NCBI GenBank assembly: GCA_030649205.1 | Contig: JAUSGE010000028.1 | Span: 1 to 48,894 of the forward strand | Length of the DNA: 48,894 nucleotides | Reading direction: 5' to 3' | From: a bacterium | GTDB taxonomy: Bacteria; Patescibacteriota; Patescibacteriia; Patescibacteriales; GWC2-42-12 | Shown: in pieces, positions 13,278 through 21,435 of the stretch | Layout: every line of letters starts with the position of its first letter | Numbering within the stretch: the first letter of the stretch is position 1 | Made by a program: the position numbers and the translations under genes | The notes under the pieces: generated by a model | Told to the model about the DNA's origin: nothing | Database searches by the model: none | Seen by the model: the letters and a program-made list of their open reading frames with translations, nothing else

Positions 13278-14657
13278 ATGAAAAATTTAAAAGTAAAAAT
13301 TTATACCTTAGGCTGTAAGGTTAATCAATATGATTCGGGCCGGCTGGCCGCGGAACTGGAGTCGGCCGGTTTTGTGATAGCTAAAAAAGCGGCTGATCTG
13401 GCGATTATTAACAGCTGTGCCGTAACCAAGGCGGCTATGACAAAAAGCGGACGGATGATTAAGCTGGCCAGGAAAGAAAACCCGGAGGCCAAGGTGGTGC
13501 TGGTTGGCTGCTGGACAAGGGCGGGAAAGGATTTAGGTGAATTGGCGGGAGTGGATTTAGTTTTAAAAACCGCTGATGTAAAAAAAATTGTTCGTGAGAT
13601 TGCTTCGTCGCCTGATTACAGGCTCCTCGCAATGACAGAGAATGAGTCAAAGAGGTTGAACCTCCAATTTGGAGGTTCAACCTCTAGGGCGCGCTATTTC
13701 ATAAAAATCCAGGACGGGTGCGAGCAGTTTTGCGCCTATTGCATCGTGCCCTATACGCGAGGCAAACTGAAGAGCCGGGCGGAGCGGGAAGTGATAGATG
13801 AAATTAGGCAGGCGGCGGCTGGGTATGAGGAAATTGTTTTAAGCGGAATACATTTGGGGATGTATGGAAAAGATAGCACAACAAACAACGCACAACGCGT
13901 AACGCTAAAGAATCTGGATTCCCGCCTGCGCCCGCCTCGGCTTCGCTCCGGCCCGCCTAGACTCGGCGAGGCTGGCGAGACGGGCGGGAATGACAAAAAT
14001 AAAATGGCCGCTCGCAATGACAGTTTAGCGAGTTTAATAAAAAAAATTCTTAAAATACCTGGCTTAGGCAGGATCAGGTTAAGCTCAATTGAAATTACCG
14101 AAGTGTCGGATCAGCTGATTAAGCTGATGGCAAGGTCAGGAAAGATTTGCCGGCATCTGCATCTGCCTCTGCAGTCGGGCTGTGATAAGATTTTAAAATC
14201 AATGAATCGGCCATATGACACAAAATATTTTAAAAATAAAATTGCGCGCCTCAAGCGCGCCATGCCGGACATGGCCATTACCACGGACGTGATCGCCGGC
14301 TTCCCGGGGGAGACGGAAAAAGATTTTCGTGAGACGGAAAAATTTATTAAGCAAATTAAATTCAGCCGCCTGCATGTTTTTCCTTTTTCCGCGCACGCTC
14401 AAACTCCGGCCGCGAAAATGACCGGGCAAGTTGATAAAAAAACAAAAATTCGGCGCGCTGAAATCTTAAGACAACTGGGTGTGAAGCTGGCGGACGAGTA
14501 CAGAAAGAAGTTTAGAGGCCGGGAACTGGACGCGGTAGTGGAAAGGATTAATGGCCGTAAGTTAATCGGCAAGACTGAATATTACTTTGATGTTGAAGCT
14601 GAAATTAAGCAAAATAAAAATAATTTAATCGGAAAGATTGTTAAGGTAAAATTTTAA
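13278..14657 (+). CDS. mtaB: tRNA (N6-threonylcarbamoyladenosine-37) methylthiotransferase MtaB, repeat-invaded
   Basis: 459 aa; a usual MtaB is about 430. It adds the methylthio group to t6A37 of tRNA. The N-terminal UPF0004 cluster cysteines are in TLGCKVNQYDS, NSCAVT and VGCWTRAG; the radical SAM motif is DGCEQFCAYCIVPYTRG (CxxxCxxC); a TRAM-like C-terminus follows (GKTEYYFDVE). Two stretches are repeat DNA read in frame: residues about 105-136 (a GAGATTGCTTCG...CTCGCAATGACA REP plus a 14-bp palindrome) and about 201-249 (a GGATTCCCGC-type hairpin and another REP end). Both sit in likely loops between conserved motifs, and the frame and all catalytic residues survive, so the enzyme is probably active with disordered insertions. 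Confidence 0.92.
   Translation: MKNLKVKIYTLGCKVNQYDSGRLAAELESAGFVIAKKAADLAIINSCAVTKAAMTKSGRMIKLARKENPEAKVVLVGCWTRAGKDLGELAGVDLVLKTADVKKIVREIASSPDYRLLAMTENESKRLNLQFGGSTSRARYFIKIQDGCEQFCAYCIVPYTRGKLKSRAEREVIDEIRQAAAGYEEIVLSGIHLGMYGKDSTTNNAQRVTLKNLDSRLRPPRLRSGPPRLGEAGETGGNDKNKMAARNDSLASLIKKILKIPGLGRIRLSSIEITEVSDQLIKLMARSGKICRHLHLPLQSGCDKILKSMNRPYDTKYFKNKIARLKRAMPDMAITTDVIAGFPGETEKDFRETEKFIKQIKFSRLHVFPFSAHAQTPAAKMTGQVDKKTKIRRAEILRQLGVKLADEYRKKFRGRELDAVVERINGRKLIGKTEYYFDVEAEIKQNKNNLIGKIVKVKF
13591..13684. repeat. Two repeat elements inside mtaB (insertion 1)
   Basis: 13591-13635 is a REP copy of the family also intergenic at 20270, 27804, 35390, 41409 and 43221. 13652-13684 is a perfect 14-bp palindrome around AATTT (GAGGTTGAACCTCC). 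Both are translated. Confidence 0.85.
13880..14022. repeat. Repeat cluster inside mtaB (insertion 2)
   Basis: Contains an ACAACGCACAACGCGTAACG stretch, a GC-rich hairpin starting GGATTCCCGCC and closing GGCGGGAATGACA, and a CCGCTCGCAATGACAG REP end. All are in frame with mtaB. Confidence 0.8.
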
Positions 14658-14670
14658 GTTAGATAAATAA

Positions 14671-14702
14671 GACACTCGGTGTCCAGAGGGACACCGAGTG
14701 TC
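14671..14702 (+). terminator. Terminator after mtaB
   Basis: A 14-bp stem identical to the one after rplA (GACACTCGGTGTCC), loop AGAG, then TTTTATTTT. Confidence 0.88.
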
Positions 14703-14735
14703 TTTTATTTTTTATTAAGAAATTATTAAGAGATT

Positions 14736-14765
14736 TTGACAAAGACTAGGGAAAAGTGATAAGGT
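14736..14765 (+). promoter_or_regulatory. Promoter of lipoprotein/secreted protein operon
   Basis: TTGACA, 18 bases, TAAGGT, about 45 bases before the SD. The gene at 24425 has the same unusual -10 TAAGGT. Confidence 0.6.
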
Positions 14766-14815
14766 AGAGGATTAAAAAATGAACCTTAAAATAACGAATA
14801 TAATAGGAGGGCGAA

Positions 14816-15820
14816 ATGAAGAGTTTAATGCTGGGAGCGCTGATTTTGCTATTGGCGGCGGGCTGTGCCGGTACTAATGGGCATTTATCAAAATATGCCC
14901 TGACTGATCCGGCTGAAGGGATTTCCATTCCGCATCCGGTGGAAATGGAAAAAGCCGGAGTTAAGGCTTTTACCATTTTTACCGCTATTATGAGTCCGGA
15001 TTTGTGGACTGAAGCGGTGGCGGCCGGCGGAGTGTTTCCGATTCTGGGCTATCTGGATGACGCGGCCGATTTGTTCAAGGGCTATTGTTACCTGGCCAAC
15101 ATCAGCTGGTGGGGAGACTTTCTGCTCCAGTGCGTGTTTGCTTATAGCAAGTCTGAACTGGAAAACGCCAAGTTTGCGGTCTTTAATCGGGATGCGGGCT
15201 GGGCTTATCGGCTGGATGGGCAGGAGGAGGATTATGATTCAAAAAAATTTGAATCCGATGAAAATTACCGGAAAGATTTTTTTGAACTCGCCGGCCTGAC
15301 CTTTGGCCAGCTGGACGAACTTGCTATGGTCTACCTTCAGGAAAAAGGCGTTAAGCCTGGCAGGAATTCAGCTGGCGTGGAAGAAATTGTGGTTGGCTCG
15401 GAAAAGTGGCAAGCCTATAAAGCCGAGCTGGCTGTCCGCATGCCAAATAATTATAAGCTGGCTAACGGGCAAATCAGGGCTGGAACTTTGCCGCTGGAAG
15501 ACTTTCAGAACCTGGCAGTGGAAGACCCTGGTTTTACCGGCAGTCAAAGGTTTGTTAAAGACCTTAAACTGCCTCTGCTGGCTTTGCCATTGACTGGCAT
15601 TGCTTGGCCGGTGATGATTGGAGCTAATCTGGCATCGTCCGCCGTAATGGCGGGCGTGGATGACTCATGGTCAGGCTATTTCGGCCGGGCTAAAATTATT
15701 AGACATGACATGGCGCCGGCGTTTCGCCAGATTGTGGCAATTTATAAAGAATTGCTAAAAAGGCGGGACTTGGTAATCAGGCAAATGGAAAAAGAATTGA
15801 ATAGAGGAGAAAAAAGATGA
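14816..15820 (+). CDS. Lipoprotein of unknown function
   Basis: 334 aa with a lipoprotein signal peptide and lipobox LLAAGC (Cys at about residue 17). The mature part has hydrophobic patches (around FTIFTAIMSPDLW and the LPLTGIAWPVMIGANLASSAVMAGV segment near 260-285) that may be membrane-associated. A strong AGGAGG SD precedes the start. The stop overlaps the start of the next exported protein (ATGA), so the two are coupled. I recognise no family. It is probably anchored to the outside of the cell membrane and works with its neighbour. Confidence 0.82.
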   Translation: MKSLMLGALILLLAAGCAGTNGHLSKYALTDPAEGISIPHPVEMEKAGVKAFTIFTAIMSPDLWTEAVAAGGVFPILGYLDDAADLFKGYCYLANISWWGDFLLQCVFAYSKSELENAKFAVFNRDAGWAYRLDGQEEDYDSKKFESDENYRKDFFELAGLTFGQLDELAMVYLQEKGVKPGRNSAGVEEIVVGSEKWQAYKAELAVRMPNNYKLANGQIRAGTLPLEDFQNLAVEDPGFTGSQRFVKDLKLPLLALPLTGIAWPVMIGANLASSAVMAGVDDSWSGYFGRAKIIRHDMAPAFRQIVAIYKELLKRRDLVIRQMEKELNRGEKR

Positions 15821-16908
15821 AAAAAATATTATGTTCTGGAATAATGGTTTTGAGCTGTATGGTAACTGGCTGGTTTGCGAATGCTGATGACGACATTGAT
15901 CGGGCCAAGGCTTGGCTGGAAAAAAATAAATCGGCCAGGCAGGAACAGGCGGCTGTTATTGTTTTGCCCCAAGCCCAAGGTGAGCTTGGCGCCCGGCAGG
16001 ATGGAGATATGGATGAAGCCGCTGATTGGCTGCAACGGCAGCAAGAGCAGGGAAGTTCGGTTGAGCTGGCCGGAAAAAATGGCCAGCCTAAAGACCGGAA
16101 ATCTTATGCCGCTAACGATCAATTTGACCTGTTCATGAATGCCGGCGGCTGGCATTCCAGCGGCAACCCCAAGGTTAATGCCGGCCAGTACGCGCAGGGC
16201 AAGGCGCGCTATCGGCTTTTGAGTTACAGCTTGTTTGGCCAGCCAGCCGGTTTGGGCGGATTCGTGCTAGGCGAAACCGGATCAGGCCGTTCAGGGTCAT
16301 CGCCATTCAGTTGGAACAAAGTTGCTGTTGGTCCAAGCCATAAGATTTACGGCAAGGGTTGGGATGACTCTACTGATCTGGGCTGGGCCAGGCAGTGGGA
16401 TAAGAGTAAAAATGACAAGCAGACGACAGATTCAATCTACTTGTCAAATTACACCAATCTGGAACAGCGCCGCCGGGACGGTAAAAAATGGTTTCCCCAA
16501 ACTGAAGTGATATTATCGGCGAACATTCCCTATGACGCTGACAAGACAAGCGTCAGGAGCGGCAAAAGCCTGCCGGCTGACAATAAGTTCACAGCCGGCC
16601 TTGATGTCAGGCAATCAATCTACGATTTTGATTTTGAAAATCGTCAAAGACTAACGCCTGGCCTGTTGCTCGGCGGCGGCTTGGAAGCCAAAGACGGCGT
16701 TGGAAAAATTGGACCCTCTGTAAAATGGGGGGCTTTTGGCCAGGATATTCTGATCGCGGACGTTTTTTCTAAGTTTAAATCCGGCGTTCAAGGGTATCGC
16801 TGGTATGGCGCCTTGTTGCTGAATGTCGGCGGAGCCATTAAAGCCTATAAGGCTTCGCAAATCACCGAGCCCGGGCCGGAAGACCTGGGGTTTTACTCTG
16901 AAAAATAG
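15817..16908 (+). CDS. Secreted protein with beta-strand-rich C-terminal part
   Basis: 363 aa. A signal peptide (cleavage near WFANA) is followed by two related acidic segments (DDIDRAKAWLEKNKSARQEQ and GDMDEAADWLQRQQEQ), a linker, and a Gly/aromatic-rich second half with alternating hydrophobic strands (TPGLLLGGGLEAKDG, GPSVKWGAFGQDILIADVFSKF, YRWYGALLLNVGGA). That pattern resembles outer-membrane beta-barrel proteins, odd for a CPR cell without a known outer membrane. It overlaps the lipoprotein gene by 4 bases. Family not recognised; a soluble beta-sandwich is the alternative. Confidence 0.8.
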   Translation: MKKILCSGIMVLSCMVTGWFANADDDIDRAKAWLEKNKSARQEQAAVIVLPQAQGELGARQDGDMDEAADWLQRQQEQGSSVELAGKNGQPKDRKSYAANDQFDLFMNAGGWHSSGNPKVNAGQYAQGKARYRLLSYSLFGQPAGLGGFVLGETGSGRSGSSPFSWNKVAVGPSHKIYGKGWDDSTDLGWARQWDKSKNDKQTTDSIYLSNYTNLEQRRRDGKKWFPQTEVILSANIPYDADKTSVRSGKSLPADNKFTAGLDVRQSIYDFDFENRQRLTPGLLLGGGLEAKDGVGKIGPSVKWGAFGQDILIADVFSKFKSGVQGYRWYGALLLNVGGAIKAYKASQITEPGPEDLGFYSEK

Positions 16909-16920
16909 CACTTACAAAAC

Positions 16921-16993
16921 GCAGGCTGTTCGAAAATTATTTAACTCCGGCTAAAGCCGGGTAGAAAGTTAAAAAATTTTCCGGACAGCCTGC
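16921..16993. repeat. Nested hairpin with REP copy, probable terminator
   Basis: Outer arms GCAGGCTGTTCG (16921-16932) and CGGACAGCCTGC (16982-16993) bracket AAAATTATTTAAC / GTTAAAAAATTTT and a central REP (CTCCGGCTAAAGCCGGGTAGAA). Confidence 0.7.
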
Positions 16994-17033
16994 GCCCAAA
17001 TTTTGTTAAGCCGGCGATAGCTGGTATCCAATT

Positions 17034-17061
17034 CCGGATTCCTGCTTTCGCGGGAATGACA
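17034..17061. repeat. GGATTCC...GGAATGAC short hairpin repeat
   Basis: GGATTCCTGCTTTCGCGGGAATGACA; other copies are at 42410-42436, degenerate and inverted at 32311-32335, and inside mtaB. Confidence 0.7.
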
Positions 17062-17068
17062 AAATAAT

Positions 17069-17899
17069 ATGGAATACAAACAATTTATGAATTTAGTGAA
17101 GCAAAAAAAGCAAACGGTGATAATAATTACCGCTCTGTTTTTGCTGGCCGTGTCGCTGTTCACTTTTTTACAGCCTTTGCGCTACAGCGCCGCCAGCCGC
17201 CTGTTAGTGGTGCAAAATTACGGGCCAAACACGGACGCCTATAATATTTCCCGTTCCAACCAATTTATAAGCAACCTGCTGGCTCAAGTGGTTTATTCTG
17301 ATTCATTTTATGATCAGGTCATGGCTTCAGGCTATAAGATCAATAGAAATATTTTTTCCAGCGAGGTTAATAAAAGAAAAAAACAGTGGCAAAGCCTGGT
17401 CTCCACGCGAGCGATTGCCGATACCGGCATGATTGTTTTGAAAACTTACTATCAGGATAGGCACACGGCAGATTTGATCAACCAAGCGATTGGCTATACT
17501 TTAATGACCAAAAATAGCCAGTACCACGGTTTGGGCGACAGCGTAAAAGTTAAGCTGATTGATAATTCCGCCTTGTCTGATTGGCCGGTTAAGCCTAATA
17601 TGGTTTTAAATTTGCTGTTAGGCTTAATCGCCGGCTTGGCCGCGAGTTTATATTATATTTATTTATTTCCTAATCAGGCTGGGCGAGCGGTTGAGCCGAT
17701 GCTTGAAGCCGAGGCCGAACCGGCGATTGCTTATAGGCCGGCCCGGACCGCGCCGGTTTATACGCCGAGCCGAGCAATGGAGCCGGCGGAGGAAAATTTT
17801 CCGGCCGCGCCGGCCGTAGAGCAGGATATTGAGCAGGCCGGCGACGATGAATTTGAAGCCTATTTTAAAGGCGACATAAATAACGTTCTGCAAAAATAA
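17069..17899 (+). CDS. Wzz-like polysaccharide chain-length/co-polymerase protein
   Basis: 276 aa with TM1 near 20-38, an extracytoplasmic domain, and TM2 near 182-202 preceded by the proline-rich LSDWPVKPNMVLN segment typical of Wzz/CapA-type proteins. A long acidic, Pro/Ala-rich cytoplasmic tail follows (EAEAEPAIAYRPARTAPVY). There is no tyrosine kinase domain. The family sets polymer length with Wzy. It opens the polysaccharide locus; the Wzy-like gene follows at 18.9-20.3 kb on the other strand. Confidence 0.85.
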   Translation: MEYKQFMNLVKQKKQTVIIITALFLLAVSLFTFLQPLRYSAASRLLVVQNYGPNTDAYNISRSNQFISNLLAQVVYSDSFYDQVMASGYKINRNIFSSEVNKRKKQWQSLVSTRAIADTGMIVLKTYYQDRHTADLINQAIGYTLMTKNSQYHGLGDSVKVKLIDNSALSDWPVKPNMVLNLLLGLIAGLAASLYYIYLFPNQAGRAVEPMLEAEAEPAIAYRPARTAPVYTPSRAMEPAEENFPAAPAVEQDIEQAGDDEFEAYFKGDINNVLQK

Positions 17900-17906
17900 T
17901 ATTTAA

Positions 17907-18857
17907 ATGTTTATGGCTAAAAACAATCAAAGTAAAATCACAGTTTTAATTCCGGCTTACAATGTGGCCAAAACCATTAAGCGCTGCCTTAAATCGGCCC
18001 TTTGGGCCGATGAAATTTTAGTGGTGGACGGTTCGGCCGACGGCTTTAGCTTGGACAAAACTTCGGCTATCGCCCGAACCATGGGCGCGCGCGTGCTTAA
18101 ACATCGGTACGAATACAGCGCCAAGCAAAAGAACTGGGCCATTCCCAAAGCTAAATATAATTGGGTTCTGCTGTTAGATTCGGATGAAGTAATCACCGCT
18201 TCTTTAAGAGATGAAATCATTAAGCTAATAAATACGGCGGAGATAAATAATTATGATGGTTACGCCATCGGGCGCCGGCATTATTTTTTAGGCAAATGGC
18301 TGCGCTGGGGCGGCCGCTATCCTTTATATAATATCCGGCTGTTTAAGAAAACTTGCCGCTATGAAGACCGCGACGTGCACGCGCATATCATTTTGCCAAA
18401 GAGCCGGGTGAAAAAACTTAAAGGCGATATTACGCATTACAGTGATCCGAGTTTAGGCCATTTTTTTTCCAAATTTAACCGTTACACGGCCTACCAGGCC
18501 AACTACATGATTAGACTCAAAGGGCATCGGCGTAAAATTGAATGGAAAAAATTGTTCACTTATTATATCTACGCCAAGTCCATCATCAAAGACGTTTGGT
18601 ATTTTCTGCCCTTGGCGCCGGTTTTAAGATTTATCTACATGTATATTTTTCGCTTAGGCTTCCTGGACGGCCGTTACGGCTTTTTAATCGCTATGTTATA
18701 TTCGTTTCAGGATTATGTTTCCAAAACCAAATATCTGGAATTGCGCGGCCGCCAGCCCGGCTTTCGTTTTATGGCGCAAAAATTATTCATTAAAAAAATC
18801 GTGCCCGGAGGGTACGGCGGCGCGATCATGGATCGAGTAGGCGCGGCCGGCGATTAA
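17907..18857 (+). CDS. Family 2 glycosyltransferase
   Basis: 316 aa. An N-terminal GT-A fold begins ITVLIPAYNVAKTIKRCLKSALWADEILVVDG, with the metal-binding LLLDSDEVI motif near residue 92-97. The C-terminal half (LGHFFSKFNRYTAYQANYMI, then a hydrophobic helix near FLPLAPVLRFIYMYIFRLGFLDG) matches WaaE/KdtX-like GT2 enzymes. It probably adds a sugar to the lipid-linked oligosaccharide. It starts 7 bases after the Wzz-like gene. ATG 17913 is a possible alternative start. Confidence 0.92.
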   Translation: MFMAKNNQSKITVLIPAYNVAKTIKRCLKSALWADEILVVDGSADGFSLDKTSAIARTMGARVLKHRYEYSAKQKNWAIPKAKYNWVLLLDSDEVITASLRDEIIKLINTAEINNYDGYAIGRRHYFLGKWLRWGGRYPLYNIRLFKKTCRYEDRDVHAHIILPKSRVKKLKGDITHYSDPSLGHFFSKFNRYTAYQANYMIRLKGHRRKIEWKKLFTYYIYAKSIIKDVWYFLPLAPVLRFIYMYIFRLGFLDGRYGFLIAMLYSFQDYVSKTKYLELRGRQPGFRFMAQKLFIKKIVPGGYGGAIMDRVGAAGD

Positions 18858-20260
18858 GCGGCCGGCGTTTTTTTTAGGCCCAGCAGGCCGCCCAAGAGCG
18901 GCCAGATAATTATCTGAATAATGATTTTTTGCGACACAGATTCCGCGGCCGCGGCCGGCAGGAGCGCGATTAATAGCGCCAGCAGGCCGAAAGCGAGAAC
19001 CTTAAAATTTAACGTAAATACCCGGCCGCCGAAATTTATCGCGGTGTTTTTATCGGCCATACTTTTAAAGGCTTGAAAAGTATGATAAATAGCGCCGAAA
19101 GTGTAAATTATAAATATTATAAGGCCAATTAGGCCCAGCTCCAGAGTTTGCAATAAGTAGTCATTGTGCGGCAAGGAAATTCCGCCGCGCCAGGGTTTAG
19201 CGTTGTCAATTACGGTTTCCGCCGCGCCCGCGCCATAGCCCAGGAACGGTCTGATTAAAATTTGCTCAAAACTGACGCGCCAGATGTTCAGCCTGGCGGC
19301 GACGGAGCTGAACAGCGCGTTATCAAAAATTTCTAATAGGCGAAACTTGATATTATCAGAGGCCAGAAGGGTGATAGCGCCGGCCGGCAGGGCGGCCAGC
19401 AGGAATAAAATGATTTTTTTTTCTAAAAAAACCAGCAGTAGCGTGAAAACCGCCAGACTTACCCAGCTGGTCCGGGAATAAGTCATGACCAAAAAAAACA
19501 GCAGGCCGGCCAGGCAGAAAAAAATCAGTTTGCTGTTTTTAAGCCGCCGGTCAGCTTTGGCCAGATACCAGGAAGCCAACAGGCTGATGATTAAGAATAA
19601 AAATAAGCCTAAGGTGTTGGGGTGATCCAGGCCGCCGGTTAAGCGGCCCAGCGACGAGTCCGGTTCATAAAAGTAGCTGCCGGTGAATAATTGGCCGGCC
19701 GCCAGCCCTAGCGGTATAATGGATGACAAGATGGCGGCGAACAGCAGTTTTAAAAATGAACCATAGTCGGAAAAATGCGCGTAGGCGATCAGATACATTG
19801 AGAATGGCGCCAGCAGGTAAACCAATTCTATTAAACTGGTCCGCGGATCAACTGACCAGGAAATTGAAGCCGCGGCCAAAACTGACGCCAGCGCCAGAAT
19901 GTATTTTAAGGGCAAGGTTTTTAGCTCGCGCTTTTTTTCCGCCAAGGTTAATAAGCCGAATAAAATTAATAATAAATAAATAATTGACGCCGGATTCAGA
20001 TAGAAAGCGTAGTCATTTAAAAACGGCAGGTAATTAAAAATATTTATTTTCAGGTAGTTAAAATGATAAACCGCCGGCATGATTAAGATAATCAGTAAAA
20101 TCGCGTTTTGAAAGTTCACCGCGGCCAGCGCTAAAAACGCGGCCACGGCTAAAATCGCCAGCGGCAGGAAGTAGCCGTTGGACCAGTCCAAACCCAGGGA
20201 CAGAAAGGGGAGAGAGAGAAGTAAGATAATTGACAGGGTAATATAGATTTTTTTGGACAT
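18854..20260 (-). CDS. O-antigen ligase/polymerase-like membrane protein (Wzy/WaaL family)
   Basis: 468 aa from ATG 20260, with about 11-12 TM helices. The long loop between late TMs has the Wzy_C-type pattern RLNIWRVSFEQILIRPFLGYGAGAAE and LPHNDYLLQTLELGLIG, with the H typical of the PHNxYL motif. The family joins or polymerises lipid-linked glycan units outside the membrane. A 20-codon upstream extension to 20320 is repeat DNA and rejected. It converges on the GT2 gene, overlapping by 4 bases. Confidence 0.9.
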   Translation of the reverse strand: MSKKIYITLSIILLLSLPFLSLGLDWSNGYFLPLAILAVAAFLALAAVNFQNAILLIILIMPAVYHFNYLKINIFNYLPFLNDYAFYLNPASIIYLLLILFGLLTLAEKKRELKTLPLKYILALASVLAAASISWSVDPRTSLIELVYLLAPFSMYLIAYAHFSDYGSFLKLLFAAILSSIIPLGLAAGQLFTGSYFYEPDSSLGRLTGGLDHPNTLGLFLFLIISLLASWYLAKADRRLKNSKLIFFCLAGLLFFLVMTYSRTSWVSLAVFTLLLVFLEKKIILFLLAALPAGAITLLASDNIKFRLLEIFDNALFSSVAARLNIWRVSFEQILIRPFLGYGAGAAETVIDNAKPWRGGISLPHNDYLLQTLELGLIGLIIFIIYTFGAIYHTFQAFKSMADKNTAINFGGRVFTLNFKVLAFGLLALLIALLPAAAAESVSQKIIIQIIIWPLLGGLLGLKKTPAA

Positions 20261-20269
20261 ACTATTAAT

Positions 20270-20409
20270 CGTCATTGTGAGGAATGGAGCGGAGCGGAAT
20301 GACGAAGCAATCTCACGCATGAGAATATCAGTTAGAATTTTATCACTTTAATTTAAACTTGTTATTCGTGAGATTGCTTCGCCGCCAGTCGGCGGGCTCG
20401 CAATGACAG
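20270..20409. repeat. Inverted pair of REP elements upstream of the Wzy-like gene
   Basis: GTCATTGTGAGG...GACGAAGCAATCTCACG on the left pairs with CGTGAGATTGCTTCG...CTCGCAATGACAG on the right around an AT-rich centre (20321-20365). No gene lies in this gap. Confidence 0.85.
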
Positions 20410-20430
20410 TATTATAAATTAGCAAAAAAA

Positions 20431-21432
20431 ATGAAAATTGTCAAAGGTAAAAAATTGTTCATCGTCTGGGGCGCGGAAATGGAATTAAGCCGCCGTCTGG
20501 CTCGGGCATTGGGCGCGGAGGCGCGGCAAGTTTATTATAAAAAAATTTGGGGCGTTAATTTGCCGGCGCTTATCAGGTATCTGGCGCAAAGCGCGGCTAC
20601 TTTGCTTATTTTATTTAAGAACCGGCCGGAGGCGGTGATAGTCCAGAATCCGCCGGTGTTCGCGCCTCTGGCCGTCCTGCTCTATTGCAAATTGTCCGGC
20701 GCCAGATTCGCGATTGACTCGCACACAGCGGCTTTTTTAGATGATAAGTGGATAAAATTTTACCGGCTGTTTAAATTCGCGGCCAAGCGCGCTTGCTTAA
20801 ATTCCTGCCATAATTATAAAAATCTGGAAATTCTAAACAGCTGGGGGATTGAGCCGGCCTTGGCGATGCAATTTTTTAATCCGCGCTACGACCCGGCGGA
20901 GTTGGCGCATCCGATGCATGATGAATGTCTGGAGAAAGTCCTGACAACGAGCAAATTGCCGGTGATGATGGTGAACCGCTTTGCCGACGACGACGACTGG
21001 CAGACGGTTATTAAAACGGCCGAGTTAATGCCGGACGCTGATTTCTTCATTACCGGCGAGCCGCGGCGCCAGATTGGCAAGTCCGATAATGTTTTTTTAA
21101 CCGGCTACTTGGCGCATCAAGAATTTTTAAAATTGATGCGGCGCTGCCGCGTAATTTTGGCGCTAACCCTAAGGCCGGATACCGTGCTCTGGTCAATTAG
21201 AGAAATTATGGCATTAAACAAGCCGTTTGTCACGACCGACAGCGAAGTATCGCGGCATTATTTCGGGAAGATCGGCGTATTTGCCAAACCCGGCGCGCCG
21301 GAATTAAAAGAAAAAATTTTATCAGCCGCGGAAAATGAAGCTGATATAAAAAATAAAATTAAAATATTTTTGGAACACGATAAAAGCAGATGGGAGGATG
21401 AGATTGCCAATTATAAAAAATATATCAGCTAA
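20431..21432 (+). CDS. Glycosyltransferase, GT4-like (GT-B fold)
   Basis: 333 aa. Rossmann-like halves: an N-terminal domain with AVIVQNPPVFAPLAVLLYCKLSGARFAIDSHT, and a C-terminal domain with LPVMMVNRFADDDDWQTVIKTAELMPDADFFITG, NVFLTGYLAHQEFLKLMRRC and SIREIMALNKPFVTTDS, the nucleotide-sugar region of GT4 enzymes. It probably extends the surface glycan. There is no SD; TATAAA lies just upstream. It ends 3 bases before the radical SAM gene. Confidence 0.82.
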   Translation: MKIVKGKKLFIVWGAEMELSRRLARALGAEARQVYYKKIWGVNLPALIRYLAQSAATLLILFKNRPEAVIVQNPPVFAPLAVLLYCKLSGARFAIDSHTAAFLDDKWIKFYRLFKFAAKRACLNSCHNYKNLEILNSWGIEPALAMQFFNPRYDPAELAHPMHDECLEKVLTTSKLPVMMVNRFADDDDWQTVIKTAELMPDADFFITGEPRRQIGKSDNVFLTGYLAHQEFLKLMRRCRVILALTLRPDTVLWSIREIMALNKPFVTTDSEVSRHYFGKIGVFAKPGAPELKEKILSAAENEADIKNKIKIFLEHDKSRWEDEIANYKKYIS

Positions 21433-21435
21433 TTT

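Noticed and set aside
20261-20320. Upstream start of the Wzy-like protein at 20320
   Set aside because: The extra 20 codons are REP repeat sequence; a signal-like membrane start follows at 20260.
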